Source: Owenia fusiformis (Eukaryota; Annelida; Polychaeta; Sabellida; Oweniidae). From it: DNA of 64,000 bases. The stretch covers positions 38,535,366-38,599,365 of the forward strand of contig CAIIXF020000001.1 of the NCBI GenBank assembly GCA_903813345.2. The letters are read 5' to 3'. This document shows positions 49,001-58,326 of the stretch, in pieces (the stretch's first letter is position 1; the number at the start of each line of letters is the position of its first letter). Under the pieces are notes generated by a model. It searched no databases, was not told the origin of the DNA, and saw only the letters and a program-made list of their open reading frames with translations. Position numbers and translations under genes: made by a program.

Positions 49001-49934
49001 AAAAGCATGACACACTGTCTAATGACACTTTTGGTAGAAGGCGGCCATTTTCGCTATATACTTTGTTTGTAAAAATTCCATTCTAGGCTGTTCGATGGGA
49101 TTCGCTACGCTTTGGCGTTGCCGTTGTTCTGGTTAGAGTTATCCACCATTTTATCTTAATAGATATATATTTCATATCTGAACTAAGTCAGTCTGTTTCC
49201 CTGGATAAGATGAAAGGCACATATATAGGTAACTTATGGAAGTGAAGTTGTCAATGGTAGATGCTCTCCCTGTGCCATATACGTATTTGTGCCCCTAGAT
49301 AAGATGTTTGATAGAATATACTATGCCCTATTGTGAACATTGTTTTGTTTCATTAAAGAATATGTGTACATCCTTCTTGGACTAATATTATTTATGAAAT
49401 TAAGATTTAAAGAATGAAATTGTATTTTGGAAGTATCCAGAGACTTCATTTTCTTAAAAATGATTTGTTGAATTTCTCATTACTTGCAGCGAACGTCGCC
49501 CACGCCCAGAAAAACCCCTCCCCAAGTCAATAGATGAGATGCCAAAGGCAGATGAAAATGACAAGCAATCTAAAGTAAGAAAAAATCATTTAATAATTCA
49601 AGATCTGTCTCAAAGTTATATTGAAGGCTGAATCAGGGAAAGTCTTGTTTAATAACTTTTTGTCTCATATCATTCATTCTCATTATTAATTTCTAAAAAA
49701 TGAAGTTTCAGCAGAAACAGATTTTCACATTTTTCCTCAGATTATAAATGTATAGTACTATATAATATCCTCTAATTTTGAGTGATATATATGATATTTT
49801 TATGTGTGTTAGTAGAATGTCTTTTAACTTCTTGTATGTGTTAGTGATTAAATGTGTTATTGTATTTTCAGAACTGGAGCCATTCTAATAAATTTCAATT
49901 TTTACAAGATGAAGAAGAAGACATAGACCAATAA
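34022..49934 (+). CDS. EIF4B: eukaryotic translation initiation factor 4B
   Basis: The 17 coding exons are 34022-34034, 37841-37981, 39344-39537, 39757-39864, 40034-40091, 40547-40672, 40908-41210, 41578-41677, 41892-41959, 42267-42492, 43095-43225, 43814-44100, 45094-45240, 47029-47215, 47664-47835, 49490-49574 and 49872-49934. Phases agree and the sum is 2409 nt, or 802 residues. It begins MAASASKKKQKGKGK. Exons 3-5 encode the single RRM: RNP2 YMGNLPYDV, RNP1 KGFGYTEF. Exons 6-9 encode the DRYG-type Asp/Arg/Tyr/Gly-rich region, here as repeated GGYDDRR. Exon 10 has the conserved SIFGSAKPVDTAAREREIEE segment. Exons 12-14 repeat an ENAWAKRK/ANAWVRKP-like motif, exon 15 is RGG-rich, and the C-terminus is acidic. 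eIF4B stimulates eIF4A helicase and ribosome recruitment in the cytoplasm. At 802 residues it is longer than the ~611 of the human protein. The exon 11 donor could instead be 43213 (same phase). Confidence 0.96.
34341..35428. mobile_element. 1.09-kb foldback with CACGGTCATGACAGG subrepeats
   Basis: The left end CTATCTGTTGCAAGACTAAC is inverted at the right as GTTAGTCTTGCAATAGATAG, and inner arms such as TAAGTAGCGCAAGGATCCTG / AGGATCCTTGCGCTACTTAA also pair. Between the arms, 34805-35095 is an array of ~60-bp units alternating ACGGTCATGACAGGCCTTGCA and CACGGTCATATCAGGCTTTA. It lies in eIF4B intron 1. The repetitive ORFs on both strands are by-products of the array. Confidence 0.92.
35897..36329. 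mobile_element. 433-bp foldback in eIF4B intron 1
   Basis: The left arm GCCGCTGGAGAATCATGATG..GAAATACTGAAATCA faces the right arm TGATTTCAGTATTTCAG..CAATTCTCTAGCGGC. Inner phrases AAGTCTAAGTTATCAGCTGC / CAGCTGATAACTTACAGACTTTC also pair. No ORF. Confidence 0.85.
36431..37772 (+). mobile_element. CATCGAACGAAGTTCGG-family element, long copy
   Basis: It starts ATCCCATCGAACGAAGTTCG, followed by CCGTCCGTCCGT/ACGTACGTC runs and CCGGGCAATAACTCAAATAC, and ends GTTCGATGGGATTCGCTACG then CTTTGGCGTTGCCGTTGTTC. The outer 12 bp (ATCCCATCGAAC) are inverted at the two ends. The body is about seven tandem ~140-bp units, each with GTGGAGCGATTTTGTTCATA, GACACTTTTGGTAGAAGG and a palindromic AAAATGGCCGCCATTTT block. 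It is non-coding and sits at the 3' end of eIF4B intron 1. Confidence 0.9.
38157..38240 (+). repeat. 42-bp perfect tandem duplication
   Basis: Two identical copies of a unit beginning TTGAAAAGCATGTTTATATT (38157-38198 and 38199-38240) lie in eIF4B intron 2. Confidence 0.95.
42065..42177. mobile_element. MITE with GTCACCACC termini, copy 3
   Basis: The left end GTCACCACCACAAATGGTGA and right end GTAACAAATGGCAGGTGATGAC match the family, with internal TTTTTGTGGATGGTGTTCGA. It ends 89 bp before eIF4B exon 10, close to its weak acceptor (CTTAAG). Confidence 0.8.
45536..47000 (+). mobile_element. element with palindromic CCCCACCACATAGTGTGGGG head and tandem body
   Basis: The head is CCCCACCACATAGTGTGGGG, CCATATTGT, then GTCCGTCCGTCTGTCTG runs and TTCTCCTAAACCGCTACAGA. 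The body is about six ~160-bp units with GCCATTTTGGATTTTCCGTC, AAATCTTGTCTGTAAAGTCT and TTCTTAGTATGAAAATCTAG. The tail ATTGGTGGGGACATATTGT echoes the head. It fills eIF4B intron 13, ending 28 bp before exon 14. The layout resembles the CGAACGAAGTTCG family but the sequence is different. Confidence 0.85.
48121..48174 (+). repeat. 16-bp tandem repeat TTGATTCTTGGCTTAC, ~3.4 units
   Basis: Three perfect units and a partial fourth lie in eIF4B intron 15. Confidence 0.95.
48272..49131 (+). mobile_element. CATCGAACGAAGTTCGG-family element, short copy
   Basis: It has the same head and tail as 36431-37772, including ATATAGGGAACGCCTCCGTC and GATGGGATTCGCTACGCTTT, but only three to four of the internal ~140-bp units. 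The two copies are very similar, so amplification was fairly recent and unit number varies. It lies in eIF4B intron 15. Confidence 0.92.
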
Positions 49935-50035
49935 GTATCACTGGATTAGGCTAATTAATTAATGTGATATTTCAACGTGGCTGATATATGTTATGGATAT
50001 GGACACATTGTTAGGGCAAAGCTTTATACAGTATC

Positions 50036-50041
50036 AATAAA
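50036..50041 (+). terminator. poly(A) signal AATAAA for eIF4B
   Basis: It lies in CAATAAACTGC, 102 bp after the TAA at 49932-49934. Confidence 0.55.
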
Positions 50042-51281
50042 CTGCAATATGAAAAACATCTCCACATTCTTGGAGTGAACCTTTTTAAATGATGACCGTA
50101 TTTTGTATGTGGAGTCTTTGAATTCATGTTATGTTTACATGGTAAATGCAAAACGTACTTTGTAAACCAATGCTTAAACTTTGTTATGACTTATGCCTCA
50201 TATGTTGTGGTATAATATGATGAGAAATTGTATTGTGTTTTCTGGTAGCTTCATCCATGTGTTTATACATCAAAGGCTCAACTTCAGCATGTAGCTGTTT
50301 TTTCAATCAACCCATATCTAATATAGTGAATCATGGATTTTGTCTCATTGTATGGGTTATCCAAGGACCTCATTTTGTTTGTGGTATGATGATAGTGTCT
50401 CGTGGTTCAGATTCTTGTATATATTACATATGTTTATTTTTTTATTCATTAACATGTAAGTCTCTTCCTCCAAGTAATTGTGTTAAAGAAACTAGTTTGT
50501 ATAACTTGTGGAGATATTTTATCTCTATATATGTAGACCTTCAGTTCTATCCATTGAAATTCTGGACCGAAGTCTAGCTAAACTTCAAACTTAATATGAG
50601 TAAAATTGTTTGACTGGTCACTGACTGTGTAATGTAGTGGAGAGGATAACTTTTTACTTTGATATTCTACATATTTGTGTACCTTATGTTTTACACTCGG
50701 TATCCTGCTCCATTGATTTTAGTTAAATATACCAGGGTACATGTGGTATTATTGTAAATGTATTGACACATGACACGGTCCAAGATCCCTTCTATTTCCA
50801 AATTGTGCATGCATGAATTTTAAGTGATTTCTAGCTGTGCACCAGACCCTGAGACTGGCATTTAATAATCTTAATGCAATGGTGTGTGGTTCAAATTATT
50901 TTCTTTTTAATACTTCGACACATGAATTTTGTTCGAAATATTGTGGCGGTGTATTGTCTAATTGTGGTGCTTCACTATCGAAACAAACTTCGATTGTTGT
51001 TTCACTAATATTAAAATTGAAAATAAAATGTATTTTTGCAAAGATTGTAAATAGTATCGAATTGCGTAGGAATCTATATTTATTCCAACATTTTATAATC
51101 AGTATATGTGATGTAAGGGATGGGTTACACACATGTTGTGATTGAATAGCATTATACATGTATAATAAATTCATTCATTTCTATTGTACATTAAACAACT
51201 TCTTTTCTGCCCATATTGGTTCTGAACCTTAAGGTTATTCAGTTTGTTGTTTGTGCTTTTGTTATTTTTAATAGTTTTGAT

Positions 51282-51376
51282 GTCACCACCAGAAGTGATC
51301 ATAGTGTCCTATTGTTATAGTCTCCAACTTTCTTGGGGATGGTGTTCTGTGTCTGTAACAAATGGTAGGTGGTGAC
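51282..51376. mobile_element. MITE with GTCACCACC termini, copy 4
   Basis: The left end GTCACCACCAGAAGTGATC and right end AACAAATGGTAGGTGGTGAC are short inverted repeats. The interior GGGGATGGTGTTCTGTGTCT matches the family. Confidence 0.8.
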
Positions 51377-52807
51377 ATTATGCATGTCAGTGCCTTGTAT
51401 TATTCATGAAGTACAAAGTGTTAATTTCATCCACTTGTTTTTTATTTTTTAGTTTTGATTTTATTGCAAAACAGCATTGAATTTGAATTTAAAGAGCCAG
51501 TAGTGTAATCGTCATCATTAATAACCCTCAAATATTTAAATCATATTGATATGTAACTTTTAACTTTAATAGGCATGTTACACAATCACCAGACCTGAAT
51601 AAACCCTCTTTTCTAGAAATAACAAACCTTGGAACTTGGAAGGATCTCCTTTCATAGACAGAAGCACCAATTTGAAAAAATACTAGCACTTTACATGGAC
51701 AATTTTTAAGCTCCAATTATTACAGAACTTAAGTATAATGTCCAAGTGTATTGATTGTGTAAGTTATATATTTTTATGAATTAGGGTATTTAGGGTGAGG
51801 ATTACAACTATTACCCTTATATTAAATAAAGGCACGTGTTAATGTTAAAAGTGATTATTCACAGAAGTATGTAATATGTGAGTTTCTAGCCTAGATAACA
51901 ACGAACTGTCTATTATGATATGCTAATGTGATTCACGAGTGAAATACTGTATGCAAATGAAATATGTTGCAGTTCATCTGTATAAACTATTAAACAATTC
52001 AATACTTTAATAGCCTTACAAAGAGTGTAAATCTATTGAAATACCAAAGTATGGATATTAGCTTGTTTACCTGTCTGCCATGATTATACAGTGTTTAGAG
52101 GTGACTGTATGTCAATGGATTGACCATACGTCTTTTGCAAGACTGGTACAGTACTTCATGAACCTATAAGCTACATGTTCTCATGTAGATATGCAAATCT
52201 ATTGTAGCCTGGTCATGAGAAAATTGATTCCATCAATCATTTTATTTCTCATTTTGGTATTATAGACCTCAAAAATATCATAGCAGTTAGGCAAATGATC
52301 AACTCCAGAAAGTATGTAAGTGGCTTTTCTAGCTACGGATTTTATCAGAATTGATGAGACTAATTTTCTTATGATCGGCTCATATGTTATTTGTACATAG
52401 GTATGGGATTTTTAGAGAAGGCCCATGGGTAGACAGGTAGGGTTGCTGATAACCAATAGTGAAAATAATGAACACCAGCATTCAATAACCAACTTCCCAC
52501 AATCAGTTTGTTTTATAATTTATACATAGGGTGATTGTGGAGATTCTTGCCACACTGTGTAATTAACCTGAAGATATACAATTGTTTTATATTTGAAAAT
52601 TGTTCAAATGTGTGGTTATTTGAAGCAGGTTGCCAGCAATGTGAGAAATACATTGTGAACCAGTAAAGGGGATTGTTTGCTGATATGGTCAGCAGCAGCA
52701 TGTGTTAATGGTTGTAGCTATTTATATGCTCCCAATGAGGAATCATGTGTAAATAAATTATTTCAACCTAAACCTGACTCTGTTTATCTCTAACTACTGG
52801 ACACATA

Positions 52808-52950
52808 AAAGATGGGTATCGATATGGTGAACTTTTTGAACACACGTTTCTCTTAAACCAGTCATCAAAAAATTCTGAAAATTTTACACATCGTCTATTT
52901 AATGGTCATCTTTTGAATTTGATAATTGGCAAAAAATTATATTGTTTTTT
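52808..52950. mobile_element. fragment of the ~690-bp foldback family
   Basis: GGGTATCGATATGGTGAACT, TTCTCTTAAACCAGTCATCA and AATGGTCATCTTTTGAATTT match one end of the 5604 and 26290 copies. The rest of the element is missing. From 52951 to 53683 I see nothing recognisable. Confidence 0.75.
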
Positions 52951-53683
52951 TATTTTTAGCCATTTTACTTTACATTGATTGGTCCATTCTGTCTCTCAGT
53001 CAGTCCAAAATAGTGGCAAGTGGCTTGAAATAATTCTGTAACAAAAAATGGGCAAAAAATTATATCCGTTTGTTTTTATTTTCTGTCATTTTAGCCATCA
53101 TTCACTTTTGAGCAACACCAGGGGAGCCCAGTACCCACGGTAGTAATTTTGTCATATGACAACCACATGATGGGTTCATATCTTAAGTAATAAACATTTA
53201 CTCAGACATGTGATTTATATACTCGTATGAGTATGTGTGTAAACATTTGAAGACAATTGAAGTACATGTTATTGTTATAGTCATGGACATTTCTACAGGA
53301 TGGACCAAAAACTTAAAAAGTATGTTATCAAACTTGACCAATACCCACTCTGTTCTTGTAACGAATCATTTATTTTCTTCCTGGATTCAGTGTATTGCTA
53401 CCTTAATAATTTGCAATAGCAGTCGATACTCAGAAGCATTTATTTTGTTTGTTTATTTGTGTTTTTTTTGTTTATCAATTTGATTACTAAAAGGTACAAA
53501 GACAACATAATGACATCCCCCCAAGCTGCAGGTGACCAGAATCCATACCTCCTTCTGGGTAAAAGGAAATAAGGTATTCTGGATTTTGGAGCCCTTACGG
53601 AGGATGCATGGTGAAAACAAGAAATATCAAATGCAGAATGTGTTGTATTGTTGTTTGCTGATCTTTCTCTACCAATGTATACA

Positions 53684-54265
53684 GGGTGTCCCAAAAGTAT
53701 GCCCCCCCCCCCCCCTAGGCAGACATATACCAGTGTCGTCATAGTATGTGTCATATATCATTTTAAAGCTTATCCAAGTTACATTGATTCGCCAAGTATC
53801 GTGGTTCAACTCCCAAATGTGAAGAAATTACAGTCATTTCAAAATTTAGTGTTTGGTCAAAATGAAGTTCAATTTTACACCAAATCACTAGTCAATGTGT
53901 CCTCCTGGGCCATCTTAACAGCAGCAATTCTTTTCGGGTCGGAGGGATATTGAGTTGAAAAAGAGAACAGTGAGGGTAGAAACTCTAAGGAAACTCTTCT
54001 AAAGTCCCTTAACAGGTGTTAAGAGGGTTATAAAATTCCACAACCCTATTTGAAGGGCTTTTAAGGTCATATCTGAAAATAATCGCTGCTGTTAACATGG
54101 CCAAGGGGGGACACATTGACTAGTAATGTGGTGTAAATTGAACTTTATTTAGACAAAACACTAAATTTTGAAATGACTAATTTCTTCACATTTGGGAGTT
54201 GAACCACGATACTTGGCGAATCAATGTAACTTTGGATAACCTTTAAAATGTATGTATTATATCTT
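53684..54265. mobile_element. ~580-bp foldback; left end GGGTGTCCCAAAAGTATGCC
   Basis: Arms 53750-53935 and 54080-54265 are inverted copies: CGCCAAGTATCGTGGTTCAA / TTGAACCACGATACTTGGCG and ACTAGTCAATGTGTCC / GGACACATTGACTAGT. The left terminus resembles mariner-type ends (GGGTGTCCCAAAAGT). The matching right terminus is missing, and the CRT-like copy begins about 50 bp further on. There is no transposase. Confidence 0.8.
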
Positions 54266-54312
54266 GAGCTGTACGAGTTTTTATTGTCCGAGATTAATAA
54301 ATCTTTTATTGA

Positions 54313-54984
54313 CTAGGGCTGCTGAAGTCTTGTTGATTGACTCAATTGTTCTTTCTCTTTCACATCCTGCTGACTAAAATAGTTGTACATTATGACACCA
54401 GGCATCATTATAGATAATCCAATCAGAGTAAACACTGTAGTTTCATTAAACACTGGGCCCCAGGCAAACTCAGGTGAACATTGGAAAAATGTCCACCATA
54501 TGGGGTATGGGGGTGTACGTGAAGGGTCACTAGCATACACAACCAATAATCCATTCAGTCCATTAAATGATCCGACCATCACTACATGGTACCATTTAGA
54601 TGTGGGCAATATTGGCATGTCCCTGTCAATGATGTAGAAGATGATAGGAAACCAGAATGCGGAGAACAGGAGCACATTGTATTCATCACCCTTGGCTCTA
54701 TTAACAGCTTGAGAATGTAATGGTAAGGTAATGTTCATAGCAACGTTAAATAGCACAGAGAATATAGCCAAGCAAATATTCAGCGCTTTCATGGGGACAT
54801 ATACCCCTAATATGTCAACATGTTGTTCTATTGTTGGAGTTTCATGAAGTCTTGTGTGTGAGTCAGTATCTATGTTCTCATCTGGCTCATCCGTTGCACT
54901 CTCACCGGTCCCAATTAGCCCTGCTTTGGAGTAACTTAAGGGCTTTTCTCCTTTTAAAAATGGCTGCATTTCCGTAGTAGACAT
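54313..54984 (-). pseudogene. intronless CRT-like (chloroquine-resistance-transporter-like) copy lacking its middle
   Basis: The frame runs from ATG 54984 (MSTTEMQPFLKGEK) to TAG 54313, 223 residues. Visible parts are a cytosolic N-terminus, TM1 (KALNICLAIFSVLFNVAMN), TM2 (LLFSAFWFPIIFYII) and TM3 (GSFNGLNGLLVVYASDPSRTP), the last matching the conserved CRT-like signature. After TPPYP the frame jumps to IWWTFFQCSPEFAWG and a last helix, TLIGLSIMMPGVIMYNYF, followed by a charged tail. CRT-like proteins have about ten membrane helices, so roughly TM4-TM9 are absent and only four helices remain. There is no intron. A processed copy of an exon-skipped transcript, or a deletion inside a retrocopy, would explain it. 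The frame itself is intact. AATAAA signals follow on this strand. A functional short protein cannot be excluded. Confidence 0.65.
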
Positions 54985-55838
54985 CTTTAGAATTCCAACC
55001 GAACTGCTATGTGATAGAAATTTTGTTAACACTTGAAAAAAGCCTGAAATTGAAAAAGACTACTATGAAATGCATCATTTGTTCGACTGGATGTGAGAAA
55101 TGAAAATGAACATCTATGTAATAACTACTGTAATAAATATATTACAGTACTAAAACAATACAGTACTCTGGATTTTCATATCATAATTGTTGTCTGAAAC
55201 ATTAAATAAATTATTAAAATGAGTTGTTTATCAAGACTTCAATCGGTAAAATGTATTTGACCTGTTTTGAAAACTATATCATCTTTGAAAGCTCTACCAG
55301 TACAAAAACTAGAGATGAATGTGTATTAGCTAAATAAACTTTTAATTATAAAATGGACCAACGATTCAGTGGAACTTTACAGAATTTTAATAAAGGTTAT
55401 GTAATTGACAATAGGACCGAAACCTAGAAAGTTGTTGTTAGTTATCTAGACTGATCAATTTTTGGCACACACTGTACTTGTAATTGGTCATTTATTTTTT
55501 TACTGGATTCAGTGTATTGCTTCCTTAAATATTTATCACTATAGCAATCAATACTCAGAAGCAGCATTTTGATTGTTTGTTTGTTTGTTTGTTTGATCAT
55601 ATAAATATTATTATTAATTTGGTGTGTACAAGGGCAACATAAAGAATACAAGAAATATCAAATGCAGAATTGTTCAGTAAAAATTAATTTAGCTTGTACA
55701 GCTGTAAGTTGTATTGTTGCTGATCTTTCTATAAGACATGTATTCAAATGGTAAATTGAAATACATGCTGCACCAATAAAGTCATGAGTTTCCTCTAGCT
55801 GATTTATTGCATATTAACTTGTCTTTACACATGCTTTA

Positions 55839-56085
55839 CACTGGTCCCCACCTTGCTATAAGACGTATAACTGCTGGTATAATATTTAGACGGAGGTCCT
55901 AAGAAATTGTTGTCATATGGTATTTTGTTCCAACAAGCTTCGGGAAGATATTATACATCATTCTCAAGAATTGGTAAAAAGGAACAAAAAACAATTGCAC
56001 TAAAAACAAAAAATGTTAACAAAAACAGTTATATAAAATATATATAAATTATTTTCGCATTAAATTGTTGTCAATGAGTCAAAAT
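55839..56085. repeat. mixed fragments: CACTGGTCCCCAC MITE end plus foldback-family fragment
   Basis: 55839-55878 matches one end of the 20950 MITE. 55905-56085 (ATTTTGTTCCAACAAGCTTC, ATTCTCAAGAATTGGTAAAA, AAATGTTAACAAAAACAGTT) matches the interior of the 690-bp foldback family. 55033-55838 and 56086-56609 show nothing else I recognise. Confidence 0.65.
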
Positions 56086-56609
56086 TTTCTTTTCCCAAGA
56101 AATTAAAAGCACTTCAGTAAAATACTCATTTCCATTCACCATTTGATTTGATTTGATTGGAAAGTTTTACTCTTTATACCTTTTGAAAGTGCCACACTAA
56201 TATAGTTAAATCTGTAATGCACATTGTACAACTCCAGCCTTTCATAAATTGATCAAAAAACAAAAATGCATCTCAAAAGTTCTAATAATTCCATCTTTGT
56301 AAATCTGACATCAAAAGTATTCTATTTTTTAATACGGGGATCATGGCCATGGATAAATATAAAACACTCACATTTGGCAGGCTAATCGATCGGGAGATGT
56401 TTTTTTTTAATTCAGTCATAAAATTGTAGAATAACAAAAATGTTCATATATAGATGTCACCGCCTATCTGAAGCTTAGAATACTTTTACAGCGTATAACA
56501 TGGTATAATTCAGGGTATTATTGATTTTATAGGCCACCGTAGACTATGCCGATAAGCGATAATGCTGGAGTGTATATAGACAATACAATTAACGGTAGTA
56601 GTAGCCGTC

Positions 56610-56708
56610 GCCGAAATAGCTCAGTTGGGAGAGCGTTAGACTGAAGCGGCTGGTATCCATGATACGCCAGGAATCTAAAGGTCCCTGGTTCAATCCCGGG
56701 TTTCGGCA
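56610..56708 (+). tRNA. tRNA-Phe (anticodon GAA) with a 26-nt intron-like insertion
   Basis: The acceptor stem GCCGAAA/TTTCGGC, D arm GCTCAGTTGGGAGAGC, and T arm CCTGG-TTCAATC-CCGGG are intact with discriminator A. The anticodon arm TTAGA-CTGAAGA-TCTAA is interrupted after G37 by 56647-56672 (CGGCTGGTATCCATGATACG..). Removing these 26 nt gives a 73-nt, otherwise canonical animal tRNA-Phe; the T loop has A where the usual form has G (TTCAATC for TTCGATC). The insertion is at the normal 37/38 intron site and can form a small hairpin (GTATC/GATAC). A/B box promoters are intact. Anticodon identity is clear; whether it is spliced is unknown. Confidence 0.88.
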
Positions 56709-58326
56709 TGGAACACAAGGCTAAATTTTTTATTTTTTGCAATTGTCCTTCTCTATGATTTTTCAATTGCACATGGTACTTCTAATGCAATATCTAAAAC
56801 AATTAATTATATTTATTTTATATATTTATTTTAAATAATTGTTACTTTTAATTCACAGGATCTATTTGTGGTTTTGTCCATTTGTACGATTTGCAACGTT
56901 CCCATCGGATCATGATGATCAGATAGACTATTCTTGTACTTCTAGGGTTCGTTGGTGATTATTTAGGATGAGACATTGTGACACCAACAAACCTAGAGGG
57001 GTGTTGGGGTGCATGTCCCCTCCCCCTAAAAAGGCAGACTTTTTAATCAAAATAGACCAGTGAATCGGCATAAATCCTACGCTCTGAAATTGGTCAGAAT
57101 GCACCAAGATGTTCAATTTTCAAAATTTCCCGGGGAGGAGGAGGCGAACCCCCAAAACCTCCCTACTCTCCCTCTGAAATTGGCCTGATTGCACAACATA
57201 ATGTTAAACATAATGTTATTCTTAAACGCCCCCCCCCCCCCCCAACACAAAATCCCGGGTCTGCCCCTGTGTGATGATCATGAAATAGCCTAATGCATGT
57301 CTTGTATTTCTTCAAAGAATATCAAAGACGCAATACTTAACTCTATGTCAATGCTTTAAAAATAAGCATTTTTGCCTTAATTTGCAACAAAAAATTTTAT
57401 CCACAAAACAGCAATATGTTGCAAAAGAAATGCCTCTGTCCCAAATGAATTTGTGATTCAATAGTTTTTCTTCAGTTGATTTAATTTTTAAAGCTATAAA
57501 ACAAAATTCCAATGAGAATTTATCATGGCACAATCAATTCAATCTTTCCATCTAAAAATAATTCAGTGGGTGATTACCTATTTAAGTGAACAACAACCAA
57601 TGAACTAATGTTATATTACCATACTCGATCAGGGATAACTTCGAATCAAGTTGTATTCAAATTACAACAAAGAATATGAACTGCAATAAACATACTTACT
57701 CCCTGATTTGCATATTTTTGATTTTTGTTTATACCATGTTAATTTTCATTGGAATTTTGTTTTCCAGCTGTAAAAATTAAATCAACTGAAGAAAAAATTA
57801 TTGAATCACAAAAGGACGATTCTCGGTTTGGAGAACGAAGTTCATCAATCTAAATGAGCATTATCCCCGCTTCGGATAAATTTGATTTTTTTTACACAAT
57901 AGATTTGAATGTCTTCTTTTGAATAGTCATAATTTAATTTGGGTAATATTTCTAGATTTTTCGCCAAAAAATATTAGCCCAGTACACTGATGAACTTCTT
58001 TCCCCAAATCGAGACTTGTATTTTATTGAATCGGTCTAATTGAGCGTTATCCCTGCTTCAGACCAATTTGTTATTTCAGACCAATTTATTATCTTGTAGA
58101 TTTAAATGTCCTCTTTTGAATATTCATAGTTAATTTGGGTAATGTATACTTTTCATGAAAAAAATTATTAGCCCAGGAGACCGTTCTCCAAACCGAGAAT
58201 CGTCCTTTATTAGACTTTATAGACTTTAGCTCATACTTCTCAATTGACACGGGGGATAATTTTTCTGTCATAACTCAACAGCATATATATTTATTTATTA
58301 CATTTATTTATTCACATGTACATGTA
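56709..58326. other. gene-less spacer
   Basis: A C-run with CCCGGGTCTGCCCCTG (57225-57268) looks like a miniature-element edge. CAAACCGAGAATCGTCCTTT at 58186 is the inverse of AAAGGACGATTCTCGGTTTG at 57810, so a ~400-bp foldback is likely between them. No gene is seen. Confidence 0.5.
57770..58210. mobile_element. ~400-bp inverted-repeat element
   Basis: AAAGGACGATTCTCGGTTTG then GAGAACG (57810) is matched in reverse by CGTTCTCCAAACCGAGAATC then GTCCTTT (58176). Between them are two direct half-copies containing GAGC(G/A)TTATCCC(C/T)GCTTC and AATGTC(T/C)TCTTTTGAATA. Confidence 0.65.

Larger units (their letters stand above)
49935..52807 (+). other. eIF4B 3' UTR and downstream spacer
   Basis: The first AATAAA is at 50036-50041, about 100 bp after the stop codon; later candidates occur near 51162 and 52730, so longer UTR forms are possible. 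ORFs in this stretch (for example 50233-50577, 50837-51145) show no recognisable domain. One MITE copy is listed separately. Confidence 0.55.

Noticed and set aside
50233-51174. 92-114-codon ORFs downstream of eIF4B
   Set aside because: AT-rich 3' UTR or spacer; no domain, no splice context, and ORFs overlap on both strands.
53440-53953. ORFs with CPKSMPPPPP / GGGGGILLGHP
   Set aside because: These are translations of the foldback's terminal C-run (GGTGTCCCAAAAGTATGCCC then C-run), not genes.
56527-56772. Minus-strand ORF containing PKPGIEPGTFRFLA and LPTELF
   Set aside because: This is the familiar antisense translation of a tRNA gene; it overlaps tRNA-Phe completely.
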